Origin: Erythrobacter sp. QSSC1-22B
Lineage (GTDB): Bacteria > Pseudomonadota > Alphaproteobacteria > Sphingomonadales > Sphingomonadaceae
NCBI RefSeq assembly: GCF_001678665.1
Contig: NZ_LZRP01000006.1
Coordinates: 1-64,000, forward strand
Length of the DNA stretch: 64,000 bases
Direction: 5' to 3'
Below, piece after piece: positions 35,716 to 44,863 of this stretch. How positions within the stretch are numbered: position 1 is the stretch's first letter; every line of letters begins with the position of its first letter. The translations under genes and the position numbers were made by a program. The notes beneath the pieces are model-generated. The model was not told the origin of the DNA. It did not search any database and saw only the letters and a program-made list of their open reading frames with translations.

Positions 35716-36729
35716 CTATCCGATTTCCACCGCGATCTTGCCGAAGTGCTTGTTGGCCGCCTGGTGGCGGAAGGCCTCGGCGAGGTCCTGCAGGGCAAAG
35801 GTGTCGCTAATTATCGGACGGATGCCATTGGCCTCGATCGCGGCAATCAGGTCCTGCTGCATCGCCCGGCTGCCAACCGTCAGGCCCTGAACCTTGAGGT
35901 TCTTCGAGAACAGCAGCGCGGTCTGGACCGGTCCGGCCATTCCGGCCAATACCCCGATCAGCGCCACATGCCCGCCGATCCGTGTCGCCAGCATCGACTG
36001 GTCGAGCGTGCCGGCCCCGCCGATCTCGACGACGCAATCGACCCCGCGCCCACCGGTCAGTTCCAGCGCCTTGGGTCCCCAGGCCTCGACTTCCTTGTAG
36101 TTGATCAGATGGTCGGCGCCGAGTTCCCGGACCCGTTCGAGCTTGGCATCCGAAGAACTGGTGGCGATCACCGTCGCCCCCGCCGCCTTGGCCAGTTGCA
36201 GCGCGAAGATCGAGACCCCGCCGGTCCCCTGTACCAGCACCGTATCGCCCGGCTTGAGCGAATAATCGACGAACAGCGCGCGCCACGCGGTCACCGCGGC
36301 GCAGGTCAGCGTCGCCGCCTCGGCATGCGAGAAACCGGCGGGCGCGCGGGTGAAGCCGGAGGTTGGCGCGGTCACGCTCTCGCGGGCGTAGCCGTCGATC
36401 CCGTCGCCCGGCACGCGGGTGAAGGCGGATCGCAGCGGGGCGCCGTCGAGCCAGTCGGGGAAGAAGGTGCTGACGACGCTGTCGCCGACCGAAAACTCGG
36501 TCACGCCGTCGCCCACCGCGGTCACCTCGCCGGCGCCATCGGACATCGGGATGCGGCCCTGCGGGGTCGGGATCATGCCCTTCACCACCGCATAATCGTG
36601 ATAATTCAGCGAGCTGGCCTTGATCGCCACGGTGATCTCGCCGGGGCCGGGGGCAGGGGCCTCGTCGATATCGACATATTCGAGCGCATCGAGGGTCGAT
36701 GGCGCCGCGCCGGTGCGGATGGCTTTCAT
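35716..36729 (-). CDS. Zinc-type/MDR alcohol dehydrogenase-like NAD(P)-dependent oxidoreductase
   Basis: 337 aa from ATG 36729. Two-domain MDR protein: GroES-like part (SLNYHDYAVVKGMIPTPQGRIPMSDGAGEV, about 40-70) and Rossmann part with VLVQGTGGVSIFALQLAKAAGATVIATSSS (about 160-190). The catalytic zinc Cys/His residues are missing or changed, which suggests a reductase of the quinone-reductase type rather than an alcohol dehydrogenase. Its start overlaps the stop of the amidohydrolase gene by ATGA, so the two are coupled. Confidence 0.85.
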   Translation of the reverse strand: MKAIRTGAAPSTLDALEYVDIDEAPAPGPGEITVAIKASSLNYHDYAVVKGMIPTPQGRIPMSDGAGEVTAVGDGVTEFSVGDSVVSTFFPDWLDGAPLRSAFTRVPGDGIDGYARESVTAPTSGFTRAPAGFSHAEAATLTCAAVTAWRALFVDYSLKPGDTVLVQGTGGVSIFALQLAKAAGATVIATSSSDAKLERVRELGADHLINYKEVEAWGPKALELTGGRGVDCVVEIGGAGTLDQSMLATRIGGHVALIGVLAGMAGPVQTALLFSKNLKVQGLTVGSRAMQQDLIAAIEANGIRPIISDTFALQDLAEAFRHQAANKHFGKIAVEIG

Positions 36730-38477
36730 TCTGCGGCCTCCGCCAGCTCGACGCGTTGCGGACCGCGGATCAATCCACCGGGCGCGGCACCGGTCCATTC
36801 GCCCTCGCGGAAGGTGACCGCGCCGTTCTTGATGGTGGCCACATAGCCCTCGGCTTTCTGGAGCAATCGCTTGCCGCCCGCGGGCAGGTCGAAGGCGAGC
36901 CAGGGTTTGCCCAGCTTCAACCGTTCGAAATCGATGATGTTGAGATCGGCGAGGTAACCCGGCGCGATGATGCCCCGGTCGTCCAGCCCATAGAGCCGCG
37001 CGGTGTCGGCGCATTGCCGCTTGATCGCGTTCTCGAGTCCGATGGTCCCGCGCGTGCGATCGCGCACCCAGTGCTGGAGCATGAAGGTGGGCGAGGCGGC
37101 ATCGCAGATCGTCCCGCAATGCGCGCCGCCATCGGACAGCGAATTGACCGTGTCATCGTCTTGCTGGAGCGTCTCGAGGAAATCGAGATTGCCATCGGCG
37201 TAGTTGAGGATCGGCAGGTAGATGAAGCCCTTGCCATCGTCGCTGCACAGCAGGTCGTAGGCGTATTCCTCGCCCGATTTGCCTGCCGCTTGTGCGTGCG
37301 CAGCCACGCTTTCGTCGGGCTGGGGTTCGTAATCGAAATCCGGGTCCATCCGGTACTGCATCGCCCAGCCACCGCAGACCACCATCACCAGCGGCAGGAT
37401 GTCCTGGTTGACCTGCGAGAGGTCGTTCTGCTCGGCCAGTAGCCGGGCCTTGAACTCGGGGTCTAGCAGCTTTGCGCGCTGTTCTTCCCACGGCAGTTCC
37501 TCGATCGCCTGGAAGCTGGGGCGGAAGCGGAAGGGGTGGACCGTGCCCTGCCACGCCATCACGATGCCATTGCCGCGCAAGGCGATCTGCGCGACGATAT
37601 TCGCGCCGTTGTCGTTCTCGGCGCGCATCGCGGCGATCTGTTCGTCGAGCGGCATTTCCTTGGCGATCGATTGTAGCGCGGCGAAGGTGACGGGGAGGCC
37701 GGTTTCGCGGCTCATCTTCCCCATCCAGCCGAATTCGTCCCATTCGCGCTTCATGTCGCTGGCCATCTCGAACACGCCGTGGCCTGCGCGGCCCATCGCA
37801 CGGCCGATCTCGATCAGTTCCTCCGCCGTGGCGGTGGTGCCGGGAACGACCTCGCCATCGATATCGCGATGGATAACCGTGCGGCTGGTCGAAAAGCCCA
37901 GCGCTCCGGCGCGAACGCCTTCCTCGACGATCTGCGCCATCTGCGCGATGTCGTCCGCCGTGGGGACCGCGCCGGGCCGCTCGCGCTCGCCCAGCACATA
38001 GGCGCGCACCGCGCCGTGCGGGACGTGGGTGGCGACATCGACGGTCCGGGGGAGTTCTTCCAGCGCGTCGAGATATTCGGGGAAGCTCTCCCACTTCCAG
38101 GTCATTCCTTCGGCCAGGGCGGTGCCGGGGATGTCCTCGACGCCTTCCATCAGCCCGATCAGCCATTCATGCTGGTCGGGACGCGCGGGTGCAAAGCCGA
38201 CCCCGCAATTGCCCATCACCACGGTGGTGACGCCGTGCCAGCTCGAGGGTGCCATTTCCTGGTCCCAGGTCGCCTGGCCATCGTAATGGGTGTGGATATC
38301 GACGAAACCGGGCGTGACCAGATGGCCTGCGGCATCGATCTCCTCGGCGGCGTCGCCGGTGACCGTGCCGACCTGCGCGATCAGGCCGTCCCTGATGGCG
38401 ATGTCTCCGGTAAAGCGGTTGTCCCCGGTACCATCGACGATGGTGCCGTTGCGAATGATCAGGTCGAATGCGGGCAT
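36726..38477 (-). CDS. N-acyl-D-amino-acid deacylase-like amidohydrolase
   Basis: 583 aa from ATG 38477, preceded by GAGAGGAG. Composite metal-dependent hydrolase (D-aminoacylase branch): [15 protein letters not shown] at the start, the metal motif [16 protein letters not shown] (about 57-72), [19 protein letters not shown] and, near the end, [12 protein letters not shown] and the [16 protein letters not shown] region. Members cleave N-acyl-D-amino acids, but this 580-aa subgroup is poorly characterised. The following oxidoreductase is translationally coupled, and an MFS transporter lies upstream, so uptake and breakdown of one compound is a reasonable guess. Confidence 0.85.
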   Translation of the reverse strand: MPAFDLIIRNGTIVDGTGDNRFTGDIAIRDGLIAQVGTVTGDAAEEIDAAGHLVTPGFVDIHTHYDGQATWDQEMAPSSWHGVTTVVMGNCGVGFAPARPDQHEWLIGLMEGVEDIPGTALAEGMTWKWESFPEYLDALEELPRTVDVATHVPHGAVRAYVLGERERPGAVPTADDIAQMAQIVEEGVRAGALGFSTSRTVIHRDIDGEVVPGTTATAEELIEIGRAMGRAGHGVFEMASDMKREWDEFGWMGKMSRETGLPVTFAALQSIAKEMPLDEQIAAMRAENDNGANIVAQIALRGNGIVMAWQGTVHPFRFRPSFQAIEELPWEEQRAKLLDPEFKARLLAEQNDLSQVNQDILPLVMVVCGGWAMQYRMDPDFDYEPQPDESVAAHAQAAGKSGEEYAYDLLCSDDGKGFIYLPILNYADGNLDFLETLQQDDDTVNSLSDGGAHCGTICDAASPTFMLQHWVRDRTRGTIGLENAIKRQCADTARLYGLDDRGIIAPGYLADLNIIDFERLKLGKPWLAFDLPAGGKRLLQKAEGYVATIKNGAVTFREGEWTGAAPGGLIRGPQRVELAEAAE

Positions 38478-38552
38478 ATTGTGCTCCTCTCTCCGCAGAG
38501 GAAGGTTCCACATTGCAACCGATGTGTCCAGACGCTTGTCGCGCGAGGCAGG

Positions 38553-40073
38553 CTAGGCCGTGCGAATGCCACGCTCGGGCATGCGCACGAACAGGAGCGT
38601 CGTCAGCCCGATCAGGAACAGGATGACGATCGAGGCCATGCCAATCCGCTGGTCGGTGAACCACAGCGTGAAATACTGGACCAGCAGCGGCCCCATCCAC
38701 ACGGTGATCGTGCCGGCGATGGCGTAGAGCCCGAAAAACTCGCCGCTGCGCCCCGGCGGTGCCAAGGTGACCAGCATCGACCGGCTCGAAGAGAGGCTCG
38801 CGGTGGCGGCTATTGCGACCACGCTGATGAGCGAGAGATAGACGATGTCGGACAGCGTCTGGAACGCCAGACCGTCCCACACGGTGTAGTTCTCGATCAG
38901 ACCGAAGCCGAGGCTGTCGCGGGTGATGCTCAACTGCGCGGTCATGGCGATCATCATCGCGACGATCTCGACTACCAGTGCGCGCTTCACCCCGATCCTG
39001 GTGTCGAGCCAGCCGCCGAACAGCCCGCCGGCAAAGGCGCAGGCCGAGGCAAAGATCGCGTAGCAGAGCATCTCGAGGAAGCCCCAGCCCAAGAACAGCG
39101 CGACATAGACCGCACCCAGCGCCAGCAAGGCCGCCATCGCATCGGCATAGAACATCCGCGCCACCAGGAACTTCATCAGCTCGCGATATTTGGCCGCTTC
39201 GCGAAGCGTGCGCAGCACGCTCCTGGCGCCTTCGACCAGCGCCTTGCGCCAGCTGGCACCGGGCACGCCGGGGTCCTTGGCGTGGCGGAAGAAGTAGATC
39301 GAGAAGCCCAGCAGCCAGACGCCGCAGATCGGTCCGGCGAGGCGGATATGCTCGAACTCGCCGATATCGATCCCGAACAGCGGCGCGGCGAAGGGCCAGC
39401 CGGTCAGCGCGGGGAGGACGAACAGCAGCACCAGTGCGATAAAGATGAGCGTTGCGGCGAGATTGCCGAGCCCGAGGCCGAGCCCCGAAATCATCGACAG
39501 CCGGTCGGGTCGCCCCGAGACGCTGAGCATCGCGTTATGCGTGACCTCGGAATAGGTGAAGGCGACATAGGCGATCACCAGCAACGCCATGATCCCCGGG
39601 ATCGGCAGGCCCTGTCCGCCGGGCATGGCGAACCACAGCAGGCTCGAACTCACCGCAATCGTCGTCAGCGCGACCGCGAGGACCGGCTTGAGCCGCCCGC
39701 CGCGGTCGAGTGCCGCGCCCAGGAATGGTGCGGTCAGCGCGGCGATGATGCCAGCCCATTTGGTGACCGAAGCGATCGTGGCCTGTCCTTGCGCATTGGC
39801 GATGGCCAGAGCGGTGTCGGGGTCGAGATCGGAAAGCGCGCCGCTGGCGAGCAGATCGGCGCCGATGATGTCGCGCGCGAAATAGGGTGCGAAGACATAG
39901 ATGACGATGAGGATGTAGTATGGGTTGCGCGCCCATTCGAACACAGCCCAGGCGAACCCGCTCCGGTCGAGCGCGCCGCCTTCGCCGAGGGCGGCGCGGG
40001 AGCTTGCTTCAGTGGTGGGAGGGAATTGACTCGATATCGGCCTGATAAGCGGATCCGGTTGCGCTGACTCCAT
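38553..40073 (-). CDS. MFS transporter, UMF1/Atg22-like
   Basis: 506 aa from ATG 40073 with GGGAG just upstream. About 12 transmembrane segments. The N-terminal FAWAVFEWARNPYYILIVIYVFAPYF is characteristic of the UMF1 family (bacterial relatives of vacuolar effluxer Atg22). Further on is ALDRGGRLKPVLAVALT, an MFS loop. The two halves are separated by a charged segment (about 270-305). Substrates of bacterial UMF1 proteins are mostly unknown. It is 46 bp downstream of the PhaZ-like gene and 75 bp upstream of the amidohydrolase, in one leftward run. Confidence 0.85.
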   Translation of the reverse strand: MESAQPDPLIRPISSQFPPTTEASSRAALGEGGALDRSGFAWAVFEWARNPYYILIVIYVFAPYFARDIIGADLLASGALSDLDPDTALAIANAQGQATIASVTKWAGIIAALTAPFLGAALDRGGRLKPVLAVALTTIAVSSSLLWFAMPGGQGLPIPGIMALLVIAYVAFTYSEVTHNAMLSVSGRPDRLSMISGLGLGLGNLAATLIFIALVLLFVLPALTGWPFAAPLFGIDIGEFEHIRLAGPICGVWLLGFSIYFFRHAKDPGVPGASWRKALVEGARSVLRTLREAAKYRELMKFLVARMFYADAMAALLALGAVYVALFLGWGFLEMLCYAIFASACAFAGGLFGGWLDTRIGVKRALVVEIVAMMIAMTAQLSITRDSLGFGLIENYTVWDGLAFQTLSDIVYLSLISVVAIAATASLSSSRSMLVTLAPPGRSGEFFGLYAIAGTITVWMGPLLVQYFTLWFTDQRIGMASIVILFLIGLTTLLFVRMPERGIRTA

Positions 40074-40119
40074 CGAACTCCCAACAGTAGTGGCCGACGT
40101 TGAACCGCCGTACCATGTG

Positions 40120-40980
40120 TTATGCCGCGCGTTTCAGCTCCGCCTCGGTGTCCGGGGCGTCGAGGAACTCACGCAGGCAGGCTACGCTTTCATCGCCATG
40201 CGTCAACAGGAACAGGTGCCCGCCGTCTTCGAATATCTCCAGTCGCGAATTGGGGATCGCGGCAGCGAGGATACTGCCGTTGATCGGGGGGACGAGGGTG
40301 TCTTCCGCGCCCATCATGATCAGCACCTCCTTGTCGAGGAAGGGCAGCGCCGGCAGGCTGCTCCAGCCCATCATGGCGAGCAGTTGATAGCCGAAGCCAA
40401 GCGGAGAAGGCGGAGTGAGCTTGCCGAGATGTTCGGCCTTGCTGCCCGCGCGCTTCGCCATCCCGCCGTAGAGCGACATGAAAAGCTCGTTCAGGAATTC
40501 CGGGTCGCTGTAGCGGCTCGGATCGATCATCTTGGCCATCGCTGTGGGATCGCCCGGTATCATCAGCATCCCCGCCGTGGTCGCCACCAGGACGACACGG
40601 CGGGTGCGCCCGGGATGCTGGAGCGCAAAATGCTGCGCGATCGCACCGCCCCAGCTGATCCCCATCACATCGACCTCGTCGAGGCCGAGCCGGTCGAGGA
40701 TGCGCGTGGCGGTCCAGCTGATGGTGGAGGGATTGTAGGGCACCGAGGGTTCGGGGCTCTCGCCCGTGCCCGGCATGTCGAACATCACGAAGCCGCGGTC
40801 GGTCAGCCGCTCGGCAAGCGGAGCGACCGCCTCGATATTCGCGCCGATACCGTTGAAGAACAGGATCGGCGGGTGATCGGATGGCTCGTCGAGCCGCCAA
40901 TGCGCCACGCGCAGTGTGCGCCCGCCTGCCTCGATCATTTCGATGGTGGCGGTCATCGCCTTCTTCTTGGATCGGGTCAC
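40120..40980 (-). CDS. PHA depolymerase-like alpha/beta hydrolase (PhaZ type)
   Basis: 286 aa from a GTG at 40980 preceded by AGGA at 7 bases; ATG 40956 is an alternative. Closely resembles intracellular medium-chain-length PHA depolymerases: ILFFNGIGANIEAV, FDMPGTGESPEPSVPY, the nucleophile motif GISWGGAIAQHFA (Ser near 113), MLMIPGDPTAMAKMIDPSRY, then FGYQLLAMMGWSSLP and the Asp/His pair in MGAEDTLVPP and EDGGHLFLLTH. It may break down storage polyester, but no PHA synthase or phasin gene is nearby, so a related esterase activity is possible. Confidence 0.78.
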   Translation of the reverse strand: MTRSKKKAMTATIEMIEAGGRTLRVAHWRLDEPSDHPPILFFNGIGANIEAVAPLAERLTDRGFVMFDMPGTGESPEPSVPYNPSTISWTATRILDRLGLDEVDVMGISWGGAIAQHFALQHPGRTRRVVLVATTAGMLMIPGDPTAMAKMIDPSRYSDPEFLNELFMSLYGGMAKRAGSKAEHLGKLTPPSPLGFGYQLLAMMGWSSLPALPFLDKEVLIMMGAEDTLVPPINGSILAAAIPNSRLEIFEDGGHLFLLTHGDESVACLREFLDAPDTEAELKRAA

Positions 40981-41023
40981 GCGGTGTTCCTGTCTTGCGG
41001 GTTCAGGCGGCCTCATCGACCAA

Positions 41024-42331
41024 TCAGTCGCGCGCGGCAATCATGCTGGCGATATCGACGAATTTCTCGCGCGGTGCGCCTTCGCGGGCGGCAGCGATTT
41101 CGGCCTGTTCGATCTTCTGCCAGTCGCTGAAGGTAACCACCTTCAGTCCGCGCGCCTGGGCCAGCTCGTCGAAGCCCTCGCGGCCGCGCTTGTCGGCGCC
41201 GTCAGCGATATCCTCGGCGACCAGATCGATCACCGCATAGCCATCGGGCCGGTTGGTGCCGATCGTGCCCGAGGGTCCGCGCTTGGCCCAGCCGACGCAA
41301 TAAAGGCCGGGCGAGATGCGGCCATGCTCGTTGGCGAAATGGCCTCCGCGCTCGTCGAAAGGCACATCGGGAATGGGCGTGGTGCGATAGCCGATGCAGC
41401 TCACCACCAGATCGGCAGGCAGTTCGTAGGTCTCGCCGGTGCCGATCGGGCGCCCTCCCATCACCGCGGTGCGCTCGACCCGCACCGCCTGAACCCGGCC
41501 GTCATCACCAAGCAGAGCCTGTGGACTGGCATAGAAATCGAAATGGATGCCGACCGGCTTGCCTGCGTGCTCGCTCTGCGGGATGGCTGCGAAGCTGCGC
41601 AGATGGGTGACCGATTTGCGCAGGCCCGGCTCGAGGATGGCATCCTCGTCGATCGGCGGCAGATCGGCCGGGTCCACGCGCGGGCTGGCGCTTTCGAGTT
41701 GTGCCAGTTCGCCCAATTCCTTGGGCGTCATCAGGATGTTGTGCGGGCCGCGCCGACCAAGGATCGTGATGGTCTCGATCCCGCTCGTCTTGAGTCGGTC
41801 GAGCGCATGCGCGACGATGTCCGAAGCCGAGAATTCGCGCTCGGTCTTGGCAAGGATTCGCGCCACATCGAGCGCAACATTGCCCATGCCGATCACCACT
41901 GCGTGCTTGCCCGAGAGATCGGGGTCCAACGCTGCAAATTGCGGATGGCCGTTGTACCAGCCCACGAAACCCGCGCTGCCGAACACATTGCGCAGGTCCT
42001 GCCCTTCCAGGCCAAGCGTCCGATCTTCGGGTGCGCCCGTCGCCAGGATCACCGCGTCGTACAGCGCCTGCAATTCACCGACCCCGACCTGGTCGCCGAT
42101 GGTGACATTTCCGACGAAGCGGACGTGATCGGTCAAGGCGGTTTTCTCGTAGCGGCGCGCCACGCCCTTGATCGACTGGTGATCCGGCGCGACGCCAGTG
42201 CGGATCAGGCCGAAGGGCACCGGGAGCCGGTCGAAGATGTCGACCCGGACCGCTTCACCCCAGCGCTTCTGGGCCGCCTCCGCCGTGTAATAGCCGGCGG
42301 GTCCGGAACCGATGATCGCAATATGGCGCAT
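41024..42331 (-). CDS. Ferredoxin--NADP+ reductase, FprA/adrenodoxin-reductase type
   Basis: 435 aa from ATG 42331, with GGAGGG seven bases upstream. FAD motif IAIIGSGPAGYYTAE (4-18), FDRLPVPFGLIRTGVAPDHQSIKGV typical of the adrenodoxin reductase family, NADP motif VVIGMGNVALDVARIL (about 150-165), and the C-terminal YCVGWAKRGPSGTIGTNRPD. It transfers electrons between NADPH and ferredoxin. First gene of a leftward run of five codirectional genes. Confidence 0.93.
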   Translation of the reverse strand: MRHIAIIGSGPAGYYTAEAAQKRWGEAVRVDIFDRLPVPFGLIRTGVAPDHQSIKGVARRYEKTALTDHVRFVGNVTIGDQVGVGELQALYDAVILATGAPEDRTLGLEGQDLRNVFGSAGFVGWYNGHPQFAALDPDLSGKHAVVIGMGNVALDVARILAKTEREFSASDIVAHALDRLKTSGIETITILGRRGPHNILMTPKELGELAQLESASPRVDPADLPPIDEDAILEPGLRKSVTHLRSFAAIPQSEHAGKPVGIHFDFYASPQALLGDDGRVQAVRVERTAVMGGRPIGTGETYELPADLVVSCIGYRTTPIPDVPFDERGGHFANEHGRISPGLYCVGWAKRGPSGTIGTNRPDGYAVIDLVAEDIADGADKRGREGFDELAQARGLKVVTFSDWQKIEQAEIAAAREGAPREKFVDIASMIAARD

Positions 42332-42492
42332 GTTCGACCCTCCAGTCGCGAACATGGCGCGCAGGTTCGGCGCTGGCAAGCGCAACGGCGAGTCGGTGTC
42401 GGTTATGCATTCGTCAAGAATTGGGCATTAATGCGGTGGCTTAATAACAACGGTTCGCGACCGGCAGCATGCAATTCAGGAGGCCTTGGCAG

Positions 42493-44733
42493 ATGGCCAT
42501 GGGCGGATTTTTTTCGCGCGTTTCGCGCAATGCAGGAGCGAACGACGGGGCGGGCCCGATGCGGCAGGTCGTCCCCATCGCGAGCGACGATGCTGTGCGT
42601 CGGCTCGAACTGCTCGATACCTTCGAAAAGGCGGGGCTCGGCTGGTTCTGGGCGACCGATGCCAATGGCCGGCTGACCTATCTTACCCGCTCCGCCTGCG
42701 AAGCGCATGGCTGGGCGCCCGAGGATATCATCGGAACGCCGCTGACCGAGCTTTTCACCACCGATTCCGATGGCGCCGACGAGCGCGAGGGTCGCCCGCT
42801 CGCGTTCCTGCTCGGCGCGCGCAACTCGATTTCCGAACTGCCCGTCACGGTCAAGCGCGCGACCGAGACAACTTTTTGGGAGATTGCCGGCAAACCGCAG
42901 CACGACGATGCTGGCGAATTCACCGGCTATCGCGGCAGCGCGAAGAATATCACCTCCAGCCGCGAGAAGCAGCGCGACGCCGAGCGCATGGCGCAATTCG
43001 ACTCGCTGACCGGCCTGTCCAACCGCCGCCGGATGGAGATGCGGCTCGACAAGACGCTCAAGTCCTATCGCAACTCCAAGCAGTGCTGCGCGCTAATGAT
43101 GCTCGATCTCGACCGGTTCAAGCAGGTCAACGATACCCTCGGGCACCCCGCTGGCGACGAATTGCTCAAGCAGTTCGCGGCGCGGCTGCAGCAGATGGTC
43201 GGGCATATGGGCGATATCGGCCGGGTCGGGGGAGACGAGTTCCAGATCATGCTCCCCAATATCGACGACCGCGGGGTGCTCGGAGATCTCAGCGGCCAGC
43301 TGATCCAGATGCTGTCGCAGCCCTATTCCATCAACGGTTTGCGCGCGGTCGTGGGCGCGTCGATCGGAGTGGCGATCGCGCCCTATGATGGCCTCGATTC
43401 CGAGGAGATCGTCAAGGCCGCCGATCTTGCGCTCTACAGCGCCAAAGGCAGCGGGCGGGGCAAATACCGCTTTTATTCGAGCGATCTGAAGGACGGTGCC
43501 AATCACCGTCGCCAAGTCGAGGAGGATCTGCGCGACGCGCTCGCCAAGGATGAGATGGCGATGCATTATCAGCCGATCATCGATGTCGAAACCAACAAGG
43601 TGTCGTGCTTCGAGGCGCTGATGCGCTGGGAGCACCCCGATAAAGGCAATATCCCGCCCGCCGAATTCATCCCGGTCGCCGAGGAAATCAACCATATCAA
43701 GGCACTTGGCGACTGGGCGCTGGAGCGGGTGTGCCGCGATGCAGCGGCCTGGCCGGTGCCGTTGCGCGTCGCGGTCAACGTCTCGGCGATCCAGTTCGTC
43801 CATGACGATTTTTCCGCTATCGTCGACCGGGTGCTCAAATCGACCGGCCTCGCCCCCGACCGGCTGGAGCTGGAAATTACCGAATCGGTGTTTCTGGGCG
43901 ACACGGGGCGTACCCAGCGGATGTTCGAGGAGCTCAAGGCGATCGGCGTCCGGCTGGCGCTGGATGATTTCGGCACCGGCTATTCGTCGCTCAGCTATCT
44001 GCGGACCGCCCCGTTCGACAAGATCAAGATCGACCAGAGCTTCGTGCGCGGGGCGACCGAGTCCGGCAACAACAACCGCGCGATCATGAGCGCGATCGTT
44101 GGCTTGGCCGAGGCGCTGGGCATGCAGACCGTGGCCGAGGGGGTCGAGACCAAGGACGAACTCGAACTGGTCAAGAAGCGCGGCGCAAGTCACGTCCAGG
44201 GCTATATCTTTTCCGCCGCCATGCCCAATGACGAGGTCGTCGCGCGGCTCGAAAGCAATTCCCTCGAATACGAAGCGCGTGGGCCGGAGAAATATCGCGC
44301 GGACCGGCGCACCGTCTTTCGTCGCATCGGCGTTATCATCGAGGATTACCGCTACCGGGCGGTGATGCGCAATCTGTCCAAGACCGGTGCGATGATCGAA
44401 GGCCTGGCAGAGGTCCCGCTCGGTACCAATTGCGTGCTCGATCTGGGCGGCGGGCAGCTCGCGGTCGCGACCGTGCGTCGTTCGCGCAAATCGGTTCAGG
44501 GGGTCGAGTTCGAAACTCCATTGATCAGCGACGGTGCCGAGGGCTGGTGCACGCGTCATCGCGTTTCGCCTTACGAGATCGAAGCCGCGGGCCGACCGCT
44601 TACCGCTCTGCCGCAGGATGCCTACACCATGCTGTTCGGTGAACAGCAGTCGCGCAATTCCCGCGAGCGCAAGTTCGTCGAGGTCGAAGTGGGCCCTCCG
44701 CGGGCGATAACGGGCACGCGTCACGCAGCCTGA
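42493..44733 (+). CDS. PAS-GGDEF-EAL-PilZ c-di-GMP protein, copy 1
   Basis: 746 aa from ATG 42493, with AGGAGG 9 bases before it. Domain order: PAS (about 35-150, LGWFWATDANGRLTYL), GGDEF (about 160-325, intact motif GGDEF at 246-250), EAL (about 335-580, EAL at 374-376, with AVNVSAIQF, LELEITES, LALDDFGTGYSSL, K512 of KIDQSF and AEGVET) and PilZ (about 600-710, RRTVFRR at 605-611 and NLSKTG). All key residues for synthesis, hydrolysis and binding of c-di-GMP are present; the RxxD inhibitory site is altered. No transmembrane segment, so cytoplasmic. A paralogue follows after 130 bp. Confidence 0.94.
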   Translation: MAMGGFFSRVSRNAGANDGAGPMRQVVPIASDDAVRRLELLDTFEKAGLGWFWATDANGRLTYLTRSACEAHGWAPEDIIGTPLTELFTTDSDGADEREGRPLAFLLGARNSISELPVTVKRATETTFWEIAGKPQHDDAGEFTGYRGSAKNITSSREKQRDAERMAQFDSLTGLSNRRRMEMRLDKTLKSYRNSKQCCALMMLDLDRFKQVNDTLGHPAGDELLKQFAARLQQMVGHMGDIGRVGGDEFQIMLPNIDDRGVLGDLSGQLIQMLSQPYSINGLRAVVGASIGVAIAPYDGLDSEEIVKAADLALYSAKGSGRGKYRFYSSDLKDGANHRRQVEEDLRDALAKDEMAMHYQPIIDVETNKVSCFEALMRWEHPDKGNIPPAEFIPVAEEINHIKALGDWALERVCRDAAAWPVPLRVAVNVSAIQFVHDDFSAIVDRVLKSTGLAPDRLELEITESVFLGDTGRTQRMFEELKAIGVRLALDDFGTGYSSLSYLRTAPFDKIKIDQSFVRGATESGNNNRAIMSAIVGLAEALGMQTVAEGVETKDELELVKKRGASHVQGYIFSAAMPNDEVVARLESNSLEYEARGPEKYRADRRTVFRRIGVIIEDYRYRAVMRNLSKTGAMIEGLAEVPLGTNCVLDLGGGQLAVATVRRSRKSVQGVEFETPLISDGAEGWCTRHRVSPYEIEAAGRPLTALPQDAYTMLFGEQQSRNSRERKFVEVEVGPPRAITGTRHAA

Positions 44734-44863
44734 TCGAACAGGCTCCCTTATCGAAAAGCTAACCATTGGCGCTTACTTCCGGGCAGGCTCGCTAAAGGCC
44801 TGAAGGCTGGTCCGGAGAGACCCCGCGAGCGTCCGAGTTACATCGCAGGAAGGCTGACGGACC

